Assembly: GCA_945862315.1 (NCBI GenBank)
Contig: CAMAXW010000022.1
Coordinates: 1 to 57,575 of the forward strand
Direction: 5' to 3'
Source: Klebsiella pneumoniae
GTDB lineage: Bacteria > Pseudomonadota > Gammaproteobacteria > Ga0077536
Length of the DNA stretch: 57,575 nt
Below the pieces are notes generated by a model, which was given only the letters and a program-made list of their open reading frames with translations, ran no database searches and was not told where the DNA came from. Made by a program: the position numbers and the translations under genes. Shown here one piece after another: positions 28,836-37,616 of the stretch. Numbering within the stretch: position 1 is the stretch's first letter; each line of letters opens with the position of its first letter.

Positions 28836-29114
28836 CTAGTGGTAGTCCACGATCTCGACACGGTGCGCGCCGTCGGTCTTCCAGACAAAGCCGATCCGCC
28901 ACTGGTCGTTGATGCGGATGCTGTGCTGGCCCTTGCGGTCGGCCTTCAGTGCCTCCAGCTGATTGTCCGGCGGCACACGCAAGCTGCCGAGTTCCGTGGC
29001 GGCGTGGATCTGAAGCAACTTGCGCCTCGCCACGCGCTCAATGTTGCGGAAGCGGGATACCGCACGGCTGTGAAACAGGGCCTCGGTATCGGTGCACGCG
29101 AACGAGCGAAACCT
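28836..29114 (-). pseudogene. higB: HigB-type toxin frame lacking a start codon
   Basis: RelE/HigB-fold mRNA interferase. The frame runs from RSFACTDTEALFHSR through RRFxNIERVARRKLLQIH to the typical end HSIRINDQWRIGFVW and VEIVDYH. The C-terminal two-thirds is intact. Where the family has an initiating ATG, the frame reads AGG TTT (29109-29114) and then a stop upstream, with no ATG, GTG or TTG before the conserved region. The first usable in-frame codon is GTG at 29031-29033, which would drop the N-terminal helix. Probably an inactivated toxin beside a live antitoxin; a sequencing error is the alternative. Confidence 0.65.
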
Positions 29115-29419
29115 GCAAGATGTTGATCCGCGATAGGGCTTCCGTCAAGCGGAACACCTGTCGTTGTCACGGGCCCTGGCTGCGTTTCGTGAGTTCGAAG
29201 CGTGGAGTTCATGGCATCGAACAGCATCTCGTGAGGCTCATTCGCCTCGTCACGATAGGCTGCTCCCGCCGGAGAATCCGCTGGGTAGCGATTTACGTCA
29301 GGTCTGGCGGGCAGAGTCCCCAAAGCGCCGCCCTGCGCCCCAAAGGCCCCGTGAGTTGGCTAAATATCAGCCGCGCCGCTGCTACACTCAACCCCTCATG
29401 AGGAAACAAAGGTTGGCGC
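29115..29419. other. Short interval with a possible coding remnant upstream of higB
   Basis: On the minus strand, 29323 down to about 29115, an open frame reads protein-like (RYPADSPAGAAYRDEANEP, then EMLFDAMNSTLRTHE) before running out of frame across higB. It might be the N-terminus of another gene joined to higB by deletion. I cannot identify it. Confidence 0.3.
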
Positions 29420-29902
29420 ATGGCACGTGAAATCGAACGGAAATTTTTACTGCTCAACGATCACTGGCGCGCCTTGGTCAGCGAGTCGATTCCCATGCGG
29501 CAGGGCTACCTCAGCACCACGGGTGTGGTTTCGGTGCGGGTACGACTGGAAGGCGAGCGGGCCTGCCTCAATCTTAAGAGCGTGCGCTTGGGGATTTCCC
29601 GCGAGGAGTTTGAATTTCCGCTACCGGCAGGGGAAGCGGCCGAAGTGCTCGATCGCTTCTGCGGCGAGCGCTGTGTCGAAAAAATGAGACACCTCGTCCC
29701 CAATGGCCCGCACGTGTGGGAAATCGATGAATTCTCCGGCGCAAACCAAGGCCTCATCGTGGCGGAAATTGAACTCGGTGCAGAAGACGAAGATTTTATT
29801 CGCCCCAGTTGGCTGGGGCGCGAGGTGTCCCATGAGGCGCGCTACTACAACGTGTGTCTAATCGATGCCCCCTACGCCAGTTGGGCCGACCCAGATGCCT
29901 AA
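29420..29902 (+). CDS. CYTH-domain protein (tunnel metalloenzyme / triphosphatase family)
   Basis: 160 residues, single CYTH domain. The N-terminal signature EIERKFLL and alternating charged tunnel residues (SVRVRLEGERACLNLKS, EFEFPLP, EIDEFSG, IVAEIELGAEDE) fit short bacterial inorganic triphosphatases. It begins ATG at 29420. The gene sits just upstream of moaA on the same strand (73-base gap). Exact substrate not readable. Confidence 0.88.
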   Translation: MAREIERKFLLLNDHWRALVSESIPMRQGYLSTTGVVSVRVRLEGERACLNLKSVRLGISREEFEFPLPAGEAAEVLDRFCGERCVEKMRHLVPNGPHVWEIDEFSGANQGLIVAEIELGAEDEDFIRPSWLGREVSHEARYYNVCLIDAPYASWADPDA

Positions 29903-29975
29903 ACTCGCTGCCTTACCGGGCGCTGATGCGTATACACTGACCCAACGCACACCGAATTTTTAAAGCGAGCCTGAC

Positions 29976-30980
29976 ATGGCCGAAAAATCACCCCCTCAGC
30001 TCATCGACCGCTTCGGCAGAATCGTCGACTACGTCCGACTGTCGGTCACCGATCGCTGCGATTTTCGCTGCGTTTACTGCATGGAACCCGATACCCGTTT
30101 CGTGCCCCATCCGGAGGTCCTCACGCTGGAGGAACTCGCGCTCATCGGGCGCGCGTTTACTGAACTCGGCGTGCATAAAATCCGTCTGACCGGTGGCGAG
30201 CCCCTGGTGCGACGCAACGTGGTGAAGCTGATGCACGACCTCGCCGCCCTACCGGGTCTGCGCGAACTGGTGCTGACCACCAATGGTTCACAGCTCGAGC
30301 GCCTAGCGCCTGCTATCCGCGCGGCAGGTGTCAGACGCCTGAACATCAGTCTGGATTCACTCGACCCCGAGCGCTTTGCCCGCATTACGCGCACAGGCCA
30401 ATTGGCGCCCGTTCTCGCCGGCATCGAAGCGGCCCGGCGTGCGGGTTTCGCAGAACTCAAAATCAATACCGTCATCCTCAAGCATCGCAACGAAGATGAA
30501 GTCATACCGTTGGTGCGCTACGCCGCCGAGCGCGGCATGGATATCTCCTTCATTGAAGAAATGCCGCTGGGCGTCATTGGCGACCACGATCGTGCCGAAA
30601 CCTATTACTCCAGCGACCGCATTCGCGCCGATCTGGAAACCGCCTTCACGCTGCTCCCCTCCACGGAATCTAGCGGCGGCCCGGCGCGCTATTATCGACT
30701 GGCAGAAACCGGCACCCGGGTGGGTTTTATCTCACCCCACAGTCACAATTTTTGCGATACCTGCAATCGGGTGCGGCTCACCGCGGAAGGCCGCCTGTTG
30801 CTGTGCTTGGGGCAAGAACATTCGGTCGACCTGCGCGCAGTGGTGCGCGGACAACCTGGCGATATCGCGGTGCTCAAAGAGGCCATCCGCGCTGCCATGG
30901 ACATCAAGCCGTTGGGGCATGAATTTAATTTGGCGGCCAAACCCCTTATTTTCCGCCACATGAACGCCACCGGCGGCTAA
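29976..30980 (+). CDS. moaA: GTP 3',8-cyclase (molybdenum cofactor step 1)
   Basis: Radical SAM enzyme that converts GTP to 3',8-cyclo-GTP. The N-terminal 4Fe-4S/SAM motif is SVTDRCDFRCVYCME. KIRLTGGEPLVRR follows. The second cluster site is in FCDTCNRVRLTAEGRLLLCLGQ. The C-terminus ends in the essential Gly-Gly (TGG). 334 residues, normal. It is followed after 18 bases by the mobA-mobB fusion, so moaA-mobAB-moeA forms an operon. Confidence 0.96.
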   Translation: MAEKSPPQLIDRFGRIVDYVRLSVTDRCDFRCVYCMEPDTRFVPHPEVLTLEELALIGRAFTELGVHKIRLTGGEPLVRRNVVKLMHDLAALPGLRELVLTTNGSQLERLAPAIRAAGVRRLNISLDSLDPERFARITRTGQLAPVLAGIEAARRAGFAELKINTVILKHRNEDEVIPLVRYAAERGMDISFIEEMPLGVIGDHDRAETYYSSDRIRADLETAFTLLPSTESSGGPARYYRLAETGTRVGFISPHSHNFCDTCNRVRLTAEGRLLLCLGQEHSVDLRAVVRGQPGDIAVLKEAIRAAMDIKPLGHEFNLAAKPLIFRHMNATGG

Positions 30981-30998
30981 TCCTTTAGCCCACAGACG

Positions 30999-32126
30999 GT
31001 GCAGCAGATAGCGGAACGCATCACAGGTCTCATCCTCGCGGGTGGCCAGGGCAGCAGGCTGGGCGGGCGCGACAAAGGTCTGATCCTCTTGGGCGACAAA
31101 AGCCTGAGCGCACGAGCCGTCGCGCGCTTTGCGCCGCAGGTCGACCAACTCCTACTCAACGCCAATCGCAATGAGGCGGCCTACGCGGCCCTCGGCCACC
31201 CCGTCATCGGCGATCTCCGCCACGATTTTCCGGGGCCGCTGGCCGGGATCGCTGCAGGCTTCGCGCGCGCCACCCACGCGCTGCTGGCAATCGTTCCCTG
31301 CGACAGCCCATTTCTACCCACCGATTTGGTCGCCCGCCTGTACCAAGCGCTGGTAGAACAAAACGCCGAGATTGCCGTTGCCCGGGCCGGGGGTGAACTC
31401 CAGCCCGTGTTTGCGCTGTTGCGAACCCGTCTGCATCACTCGCTAGACGCCTTCATGGCGGGCGACGACCGCCGTTTGGCGCAGTGGTATCGCGCCCAAA
31501 ATCTTGCGGTGGTCGATTTCGACCCAGAAAGTGCGTTTGCTAATCTCAACCACGAAGCAGATTTTGTGGCCGCCGCGCAACGCCTCGACGAAGAACGCTT
31601 TGCGCGAGTGCTCGGCATTGCGGGTTACAGCGGCAGTGGCAAAACCACCCTGCTCACTCAGCTCTTGCCTGCGTTGCGCGCGCGTGGTCTGCGGGTGGGT
31701 GTTATCAAGCATGCCCATCATCAGTTCGACCTAGACCGCCCGGGCAAAGACAGTTATGAACTGCGCCAAGCGGGCGCCGCACGCGTGCTGGTAGCCTCCA
31801 GCCGGCGCTGGGCGCTGCTGGCGGAGCGCGAGGAAGACGGGGATCCACCGCTACGGGAACTTCTCACCCGCATCGCGACACCCGACCTCGACCTCATTCT
31901 GGTCGAAGGTTTTCGCCATGAGCGATTTCCTAAACTGGAAGTGCACCGCCCCGCTCAGGGTCGCGATCTCCTGTGTAAAGACGACCCCTCTATCTTGGCA
32001 ATCGCCACCGATAGCGCGCTCATCCTGCCGCGGGAAATCCCCTGTTTTGACCTCAATGACTACCCGAGCATCACGGAATTTGTCTGGCAACGCCATCTGG
32101 CGCAAACCTTGGAGCAGCCTCGTTGA
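30999..32126 (+). CDS. mobAB: MobA-MobB fusion (Mo-guanine dinucleotide synthesis)
   Basis: 375-residue fusion. Residues 1 to about 195 are MobA, which links GMP to Mo-molybdopterin: GLILAGGQGSRLGGRDKGLILLG, DLRHDFPGPLAGIAAG, VPCDSPFLP. Residues about 200-375 are MobB, a GTP-binding partner: GIAGYSGSGKTTLLTQL (P-loop), RVGVIKHAHHQFDLDRPGKDS, LILVEGFRHERFPKLEV. In E. coli the two are separate adjacent genes. The start is GTG at 30999. Its stop overlaps the moeA start. Confidence 0.93.
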   Translation: MQQIAERITGLILAGGQGSRLGGRDKGLILLGDKSLSARAVARFAPQVDQLLLNANRNEAAYAALGHPVIGDLRHDFPGPLAGIAAGFARATHALLAIVPCDSPFLPTDLVARLYQALVEQNAEIAVARAGGELQPVFALLRTRLHHSLDAFMAGDDRRLAQWYRAQNLAVVDFDPESAFANLNHEADFVAAAQRLDEERFARVLGIAGYSGSGKTTLLTQLLPALRARGLRVGVIKHAHHQFDLDRPGKDSYELRQAGAARVLVASSRRWALLAEREEDGDPPLRELLTRIATPDLDLILVEGFRHERFPKLEVHRPAQGRDLLCKDDPSILAIATDSALILPREIPCFDLNDYPSITEFVWQRHLAQTLEQPR

Positions 32127-33391
32127 ATGAAGTCCCCAGCAACCTGCAGCCCAGCTGCGAGGATGACTACGACCACGAATCCCTCAGCTGCGAGGTCGCA
32201 CTGCAACGTCTACTCGCGGCCATCACCCCCTTGCAGGACAGCGAGCGGGTCAATCTTCGGGCAGCGCTTGGGCGGGTCCTACGCCACGCGATTAGCGCGC
32301 CCGTCTGCGTGCCGGCGCACACCAATTCGGCGATGGATGGCTATGCGATCAACGCCCGTGACATCCCCTCGCAGGGACTGAATCAACTGCGCCTCATCGG
32401 TGTCGCCCTCGCTGGCAAGCCATTTAACGGCACGCTAGGCGCGCGCGAGGCGGTGCGCATCATGACCGGTGCGGTGGTCCCGGAGGGTGCCGACACCATC
32501 GTGCTGCAAGAGCAGGCGAGCGAGAGCGCTGGCGAAGTCACCATTGATGCGCGCCATCGACGCGGCCAGCACGTGCGTTTGGCCGGCGAGGATCTGGCGG
32601 TCGGCAGCACGGTATTAGCCGCTGGCCGACGCCTCTCACCCGCCGATTTAGGGCTTATTGCGTCCTTGGGGATCGGCGAAGTAACGGTGATACGGCGCGT
32701 GCGAGTGGCATTTTTTTCCACCGGGGACGAACTGCGCTCGCTGGGCGAGCCCTTGGGTCGCGGCGATATTTATGACAGCAATCGCTACACGCTGTTCGGC
32801 ATGCTGGCTGAACTGGGCGTTGATGCCGTCGATTTGGGCGTGGTAGGCGACAATCCTGCCGCGCTCTCGGCGGCGTTTAGCAGCGCCGCCGAGATGGCCG
32901 ATGTGGTGATCACCAGCGGTGGCGTTTCAGTCGGCGAAGCGGATTACACCAAAGCGGTGCTGGGTGAACTGGGTGAAGTGCGTTTCTGGAAAGTGGCCAT
33001 GAAACCCGGACGGCCGCTGGCTTTCGGTCGGCTCGGGCGGGCGAGCTTTTTTGGCCTGCCAGGAAATCCGGTGTCGGTGATGGTCACTTTCTATTTGTTT
33101 GTCCAACCCGCCCTCGAAAAACTCATGGGCACCACGCCGCGCACGGCTTGGACGTTGACCGCGCGCACTACCAAGGCGCTTAAAAAACGCCCCGGACGGT
33201 TGGAATTTCAGCGCGGATTTCTAGCACACGACGCACAGGGCCAATTGCGGGTCACGCCAACGGGCGATCAGGGTTCGGGAATTCTGAGCTCCATGTCGAA
33301 CGCAAACTGTTTCATCGTGCTGGCGCTGGACACCGCACAGGTCGAGGCCGACACCGAAGTTTGCGTGCAGCCCTTCGACTTCATGCGCTAG
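32123..33391 (+). CDS. moeA: Molybdopterin molybdenumtransferase
   Basis: Inserts molybdate into adenylylated molybdopterin. 422 residues with marks VCVPAHTNSAMDGYAINARD, RIMTGAVVPEGADTIV, FFSTGDELRS, VITSGGVSVGEADYTK and AFGRLGRASFFGLPGNPVSVMV. The start is TTG at 32123, overlapping the mobAB stop by four bases. The N-terminal 20 residues are acidic and variable. It converges on pqqB with a 12-base gap. Confidence 0.94.
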   Translation: MNEVPSNLQPSCEDDYDHESLSCEVALQRLLAAITPLQDSERVNLRAALGRVLRHAISAPVCVPAHTNSAMDGYAINARDIPSQGLNQLRLIGVALAGKPFNGTLGAREAVRIMTGAVVPEGADTIVLQEQASESAGEVTIDARHRRGQHVRLAGEDLAVGSTVLAAGRRLSPADLGLIASLGIGEVTVIRRVRVAFFSTGDELRSLGEPLGRGDIYDSNRYTLFGMLAELGVDAVDLGVVGDNPAALSAAFSSAAEMADVVITSGGVSVGEADYTKAVLGELGEVRFWKVAMKPGRPLAFGRLGRASFFGLPGNPVSVMVTFYLFVQPALEKLMGTTPRTAWTLTARTTKALKKRPGRLEFQRGFLAHDAQGQLRVTPTGDQGSGILSSMSNANCFIVLALDTAQVEADTEVCVQPFDFMR

Positions 33392-33403
33392 CGCCGCCGA
33401 CCA

Positions 33404-34339
33404 TCACAGCACGAGGTGCATGCCGTCATAGGCCACTTCCCAACCGGCGCGATTGACCGTCGCCCGCTCGGGACTATCGTCGAGCAGAATCGGGTTGGTG
33501 GTATTGATATGGATAAACACCTTGCGCTCAATGTTGAGGCCTTGAAGTAGGGCCATGCTGCCGCCCTCGCCCGCCACACTCAAATGGCCCATGCGCTGAC
33601 CCGTTTTAAGGCCCACGCCCGCGCGAATCATTTCGTCGTCCAGCCACAGCGTGCCATCAAAAAACACTAACGCCGCCCCCCGGATGCGCGCCGCCAGATC
33701 CGGCGTCATGCGGGCGCAGGCAGGAATATAAAAAAAACTGCGCCCCCCCGCCAACCCACCGATCTCAAGGGCAATGGTGTCTTGGGTGACCGCGCCGATA
33801 TCCACCGGGCGGCTGGCATCTTCCAGCCACAACGCAACCTTGCCCGGCACCGCAAAAGCCGTAATGGTTAAACCAAGCGTTGAGCCATCAGCGGCTAAGG
33901 GTTGCCAAGGGGTGTCGAGCAGCATGGGCTGGCGCGCCACAAACGCCGGATTGAGCACGTTAAAAATAGAATTCGCAGCCAAGACCTCCAACACGCGGGG
34001 GGTTGCGTAGAGCGTATACGCCTGCGATTCGCGCAAGGTGAGCAAGCCCGTGACGTGGTCAACATCCGCGTTGGTCAACAATACCGCCTGCAGGGGGCTG
34101 GCGCGCAAAGGCCCCGCGGCGGCCGGTTGCAAGACTGGGTTGTCGTTGATTTGCTGCCGCAGATCGGGTGAGGCATTGCACAGCAGCCAGCGCACACCAT
34201 CCTGGCTGACCGCGATGGACGACTGCGTGCGCTGCGCCGCGGCGGGCTCGCCAGCGCGCGCGCGCCGAGAATTGGGGTGATTACAGTTCCACTGTGGGTA
34301 GCCACCGCCGGCGGCCGAACCCAGCACTCGGATGTGCAT
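33404..34339 (-). CDS. pqqB: PQQ biosynthesis protein B
   Basis: Metallo-beta-lactamase-fold hydroxylase acting on the PqqA-derived intermediate. 311 residues. Begins MHIRVLGSAAGGGYPQWNCN, with LCNASPDLRQQI, TNADVDHVTGLLTLRE, FFDGTLWLDDEMI and KVFIHINTTNPILLDDSPE all typical. It is separated from pqqACDE (37.6-39.9 kb) and lies at the end of a moaD-moaE-pqqB string on the minus strand, 19 bases after moaE. ATG start. Confidence 0.95.
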   Translation of the reverse strand: MHIRVLGSAAGGGYPQWNCNHPNSRRARAGEPAAAQRTQSSIAVSQDGVRWLLCNASPDLRQQINDNPVLQPAAAGPLRASPLQAVLLTNADVDHVTGLLTLRESQAYTLYATPRVLEVLAANSIFNVLNPAFVARQPMLLDTPWQPLAADGSTLGLTITAFAVPGKVALWLEDASRPVDIGAVTQDTIALEIGGLAGGRSFFYIPACARMTPDLAARIRGAALVFFDGTLWLDDEMIRAGVGLKTGQRMGHLSVAGEGGSMALLQGLNIERKVFIHINTTNPILLDDSPERATVNRAGWEVAYDGMHLVL

Positions 34340-34358
34340 TGCTGCGCCCTCGCGTCGC

Positions 34359-34814
34359 TTAAGATTTGCTGGCGGGGTAGCCCGCGGTATTGCCGGTGAC
34401 CCAGCGCGTACCCGTCGCCAAACGCTCTTTTTTCCAGAACGGCGCCTGCGACTTCAGTGCTTCCATGATCTCCCGGCAAGCTTCGAAGGCCGCTTGGCGA
34501 TGCGCCGACCAAACCACCACCAGGACGATTGCCTCCCCCGGAGAAATGTCGCCGACGCGGTGGATCACGAGGGTTTCCAGCAGCGGCCACTGACCACTCG
34601 CGGTCGCGCAAATAGTCTCCAGATGGCGCTCGGTCATGCCCGGATAATGTTCGAGCGTCATGCCCTGCACCGAATCGCCTTCGTTGAAATCGCGCATGGT
34701 GCCAACAAACACCGCCGCGGCGCCAAACTGCCCACTGGCACCAAACACCGCGTGCTGGTGCGAGGCGACTTCCGCGTAAGGCTCAAAGGGTGCTGAGCGC
34801 ACGCTAACGGGCAT
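34359..34814 (-). CDS. moaE: Molybdopterin synthase catalytic subunit
   Basis: Large subunit of molybdopterin synthase, which transfers sulfur from MoaD thiocarboxylate. Family marks are AVFVGTMRDFNEGDSVQGMTLEHYPGMTE, VIHRVGDISPGEAIVLV, SAHRQAAFEACREIMEALKSQAPFWKKE (catalytic Lys region) and a final WV-like RWVTGN. ATG at 34814 gives about 151 residues and overlaps the moaD stop by 11 bases; an upstream start (34856) would lie inside moaD. Confidence 0.94.
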   Translation of the reverse strand: MPVSVRSAPFEPYAEVASHQHAVFGASGQFGAAAVFVGTMRDFNEGDSVQGMTLEHYPGMTERHLETICATASGQWPLLETLVIHRVGDISPGEAIVLVVVWSAHRQAAFEACREIMEALKSQAPFWKKERLATGTRWVTGNTAGYPASKS

Positions 34815-35061
34815 GAGAACCACCCGTGACCGGCGGGAAAAAAGCGATTTCGTCACCCGGCATCACCGGGGTTTCGGGCTGGCAATAGTCCATATTGCGC
34901 GCGCACAGCACACGCGCCGGCAGCCCGGACTGCCCGGTCTCAGCGCACCAGAGGTCGATTACCCGAGTCCCTGCCACCCAGGCGCGCTCGCGTTCACGCC
35001 AGCCGTGGGTTTCGGCGAGGCTGGCAAAAAGTTTGAGGGTGATCACGGGTACTGAGCTCAC
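34804..35061 (-). CDS. moaD: Molybdopterin synthase sulfur carrier subunit with C-terminal extension
   Basis: Ubiquitin-like sulfur carrier, 85 residues. The fold is recognisable (ITLKLFASLAETHG at the start, MPGDEIAFFPPVTGG at the end). MoaD normally ends exactly at Gly-Gly, because the terminal carboxylate is adenylylated and thiolated. Here four residues (SHAR, 82-85) follow GG before the stop, in a region that also encodes the moaE start. Either a protease trims the tail, or the protein is unusual. Start ATG at 35061. Confidence 0.92.
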   Translation of the reverse strand: MSSVPVITLKLFASLAETHGWRERERAWVAGTRVIDLWCAETGQSGLPARVLCARNMDYCQPETPVMPGDEIAFFPPVTGGSHAR

Positions 35062-35137
35062 TGGCGAGGACGACCTGCGGCGCGTTAAGGTAGAGTGCGG
35101 CCGATTCTAGCGCACGCACCCATGGGGTAAACAGGAC

Positions 35138-35620
35138 ATGTCGAACGGGTTCACGCATTTCAACGCGCAGGGCGATGCCCATATGGTGGATGTCGGCGAC
35201 AAGCCCACCACCCGCCGCCGCGCACGCGCCGCTGGCCGGATTCTCATGGACGCCACCACCTTGGCCATGATCGCCACCGGCACCCATAAAAAGGGCGACG
35301 TGCTGGGCATTGCCCGCATCGCCGGCATCATGGGGGCAAAACGCACCGCCGATCTCATCCCACTGTGCCATCCGTTGGCGCTCACCGCGGTCGATCTCGG
35401 ACTCACCCTCGAGACCACGCCGGCCGCCGTGCGCTGCGAGGCGCAAGTCGATACCAACGGTCAAACGGGCGTTGAAATGGAAGCGTTGTGCGCCGTACAA
35501 ATTGCCCTGCTCACCATTTACGACATGTGCAAAGCAGTAGACCGCGGCATGGTGATCAGCGATGTCTGCCTGCTAGAAAAAGCCGGCGGCCGTTCGGGTC
35601 ACTGGCAACGCGAGACCTAG
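35138..35620 (+). CDS. moaC: Cyclic pyranopterin monophosphate synthase
   Basis: Converts 3',8-cyclo-GTP to cPMP. 160 residues with [50 protein letters not shown] and [28 protein letters not shown], all diagnostic. ATG at 35138. Divergent from moaD. Its last codons overlap the stop of the convergent PCD-like gene by four bases. Confidence 0.95.
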   Translation: MSNGFTHFNAQGDAHMVDVGDKPTTRRRARAAGRILMDATTLAMIATGTHKKGDVLGIARIAGIMGAKRTADLIPLCHPLALTAVDLGLTLETTPAAVRCEAQVDTNGQTGVEMEALCAVQIALLTIYDMCKAVDRGMVISDVCLLEKAGGRSGHWQRET

Positions 35621-36042
35621 TCCTCGGCGCTGGTTAAGGGCTTGGTCGCTGCGGGCGCATCGTATTTCAGGTACTTAAAACGGGGATCCGCCGGCGTGCC
35701 TTCGAGCGCGCTGGCCACATCGGCACCTGGCTGCCACATCAGGACTTCTTCAATTTTACGCGCCAGCTCAAAATCTTTGTCCGTAATGCCCTTGGCGGCG
35801 TGATTCTGTAATTTCACGGTGACGAACGCATAAGACACATTGAGATCCGGGTGATGCCACGCGGCTTCGGCCAGATGGCCAATGGTATTGACCGCCATCA
35901 AGGTGGCTTTCCAACCCGAGGTCTTATAAGTGCGGCGTATCCAACCGTCCTTAAACGACCATTGCGGCAGAATTTCTGCCAGCTTTTGGCTAGTTTCGAT
36001 GGCATCGTAGACCCGTTCAGATTTTCTTTCCTGCTCTGTCAT
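35617..36042 (-). CDS. Pterin-4a-carbinolamine dehydratase-like protein
   Basis: About 141 residues. The PCD/DCoH core is clear: [26 protein letters not shown], then [14 protein letters not shown]. The second catalytic His position reads NH rather than the usual TH. There is a C-terminal extension of about 35 residues. With MfnB and DUF447 next door and FolE2 earlier in the window, it probably works in pterin-cofactor maturation rather than phenylalanine hydroxylation, but that is inference. ATG at 36042. Confidence 0.85.
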   Translation of the reverse strand: MTEQERKSERVYDAIETSQKLAEILPQWSFKDGWIRRTYKTSGWKATLMAVNTIGHLAEAAWHHPDLNVSYAFVTVKLQNHAAKGITDKDFELARKIEEVLMWQPGADVASALEGTPADPRFKYLKYDAPAATKPLTSAED

Positions 36043-36077
36043 CACTCACCTCTACCAAGATTTAAAAAAATGACGTG

Positions 36078-36764
36078 TCACTTCAAAGAAGATGCAAACA
36101 AACGGCACAGCGCCTGAACCCTCACAGTATCCACACTGGCCACCCGTTCCGCCTGAGCGCACAGCGCGCTGCGAAAACCCAGATAGTCCGGGCCCAGCGC
36201 CATCAAGGTCGGCACATCCCGACTGGCTAGGCGTCCAGCCAGTCCGCACAACAGGCCAAGCCCTGCGACGCCCTGCACAAAGGCTTGCAGTTGCGCCGGC
36301 TCCAGCAGCGCGCTAAGTCCCGGCCCGTCCTTGCGCGCCGTATCGAGCATCACGCCCGCAATGCCGGTAGACGCCAGTTGGCGCAGGTCGGCAAGACTCG
36401 GCGGCGCTTCAGCAAAACACACCGCGATCACCCCGCAGCCACACTCGGCCGCCAAGGCCAGTGCCGCGAGCATCTGCGCCGTGGGGGCATGGCCGTAGAG
36501 ACCCACCTTGGCGTACGCCACGCCGGCCTGTGCGATGACGCTGACCCGTACGGGGATGTCGGCTGGGTTATCCCAGCAGTCACCGATGGTGGCGCTGACC
36601 GTATGCGTTGCCCCAAATTGCCCCACCACATCCCGCACGACGCCGAGCGGCACAGCGCCTAAAGCGCCTTCGGCGGGTTCTTTGAGGTCGATCCACGGCA
36701 CCCCGCAGGCGGCGACCTGTTGTGCTTCGGCCAGATTACGTACGCTGGCGAGGAGTGCGGTCAT
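36078..36764 (-). CDS. MfnB-like (5-formylfuran-3-yl)methyl phosphate synthase
   Basis: About 228 residues, DUF556/MfnB family TIM barrel. Marks: LLASVRNLAEAQ, WIDLKEPAEGALGAV (Schiff-base Lys region), YAKVGLYGH, VMLDTARKDGPGL and YLGFRSALC. MfnB condenses two glyceraldehyde-3-phosphates into the furan precursor of methanofuran, found in methanogens and in methylotrophic bacteria. ATG at 36764 overlaps the upstream DUF447 stop (ATGA). Strong hint of formaldehyde oxidation by the archaeal-type C1 pathway. Confidence 0.87.
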   Translation of the reverse strand: MTALLASVRNLAEAQQVAACGVPWIDLKEPAEGALGAVPLGVVRDVVGQFGATHTVSATIGDCWDNPADIPVRVSVIAQAGVAYAKVGLYGHAPTAQMLAALALAAECGCGVIAVCFAEAPPSLADLRQLASTGIAGVMLDTARKDGPGLSALLEPAQLQAFVQGVAGLGLLCGLAGRLASRDVPTLMALGPDYLGFRSALCAQAERVASVDTVRVQALCRLFASSLK

Positions 36765-37339
36765 GGCGCGTCCGCCGCGTGGGATGGCTGTTGCGCATGC
36801 GCCTGCACTGCCGCCAATAACCAATCCCAAGCCAATTGCTCACGCGGGCCGGCTGTTTTGTCGATGGCACCTTGCAGATAACGCAGCTCCTGAGCCACCT
36901 TGGCGGGCGCCAGCCGATCTAGACGCGAGACTAAAATAGCGGCCTCCAGCACAGCCGACTGCGCACGACTGAAACCGGTAAATTCCCCATGCACGGCGCG
37001 CGCCACGATGGCGCAGCGAAACTGCGGTCTTTCAGCATCCTCCACCACCGCCACCACCGCCAGTTCCCAATGCGCCAAAGCGTCTGCCAGCCGCGGCACC
37101 GGACCGCGCAGCGCCGGGCGCGTTGGCCAGTCCCCGCGCCCAGTCAAGCAGCCCGCGATAATGCGCACGTCATCCGTAAAATTGAGCACGGCGGCCGGAC
37201 AGCGCCGCAAATTATCGAGGGTGCGCGACGGAATAAACGGCGCCAACAGCACCTCATCGCCGATCATCCGATAACCCAGCGGCGTCAGGTGCGGCGCGCC
37301 GTCGGCATTGAGGGTGGTGATGATCGCTTCGCGTATCAT
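36761..37339 (-). CDS. DUF447 family flavin-reductase-like protein
   Basis: About 192 residues. Begins MIREAIITTLNADGAPHLTPLGYR, with a split-barrel FMN-binding-like pattern and FIPSRTLDNLRRCPAAVLNFTDDVRI. DUF447 proteins are shared by archaea and methylotrophs and travel with methanofuran/tetrahydromethanopterin genes. I use ATG at 37339; 15 more residues are possible upstream. Coupled to the MfnB gene by a four-base overlap. Divergent from pqqA. Confidence 0.8.
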   Translation of the reverse strand: MIREAIITTLNADGAPHLTPLGYRMIGDEVLLAPFIPSRTLDNLRRCPAAVLNFTDDVRIIAGCLTGRGDWPTRPALRGPVPRLADALAHWELAVVAVVEDAERPQFRCAIVARAVHGEFTGFSRAQSAVLEAAILVSRLDRLAPAKVAQELRYLQGAIDKTAGPREQLAWDWLLAAVQAHAQQPSHAADAP

Positions 37340-37506
37340 CGGCTGGGGTTGTACAAGCCCATCAAAATGGTCCAAAACAACCACTCCTCTGTTTCATATA
37401 AACCAAGTCGCGAACCAATCCCGCGGAAGGTTATTGATGGTGGTGAAATTCGATTCCAAGCCACTGATTTTTAGAGGCTGGCCAAGGATTGGGCGGCCGC
37501 AACGGA

Positions 37507-37522
37507 TGGCACGCTTGGTGCT
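37507..37522 (+). promoter_or_regulatory. Sigma-54-type promoter upstream of pqqA
   Basis: TGGCACGCTTGGTGCT closely matches the sigma-54 consensus TGGCACG-N4-TTGCW, with GG and GC separated by exactly 10 bases. Transcription would start near 37533, leaving a leader of about 84 bases to the pqqA ATG at 37617. No enhancer site could be assigned. Confidence 0.6.
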
Positions 37523-37616
37523 GCGTCGAATTGAACGCAGACGGCTCATTCTGTCAGCGTGGAAGTCGCGCCTCAACCGGCGCGATACCAATAAAAAAAT
37601 TCTAGGAGTTCACACC

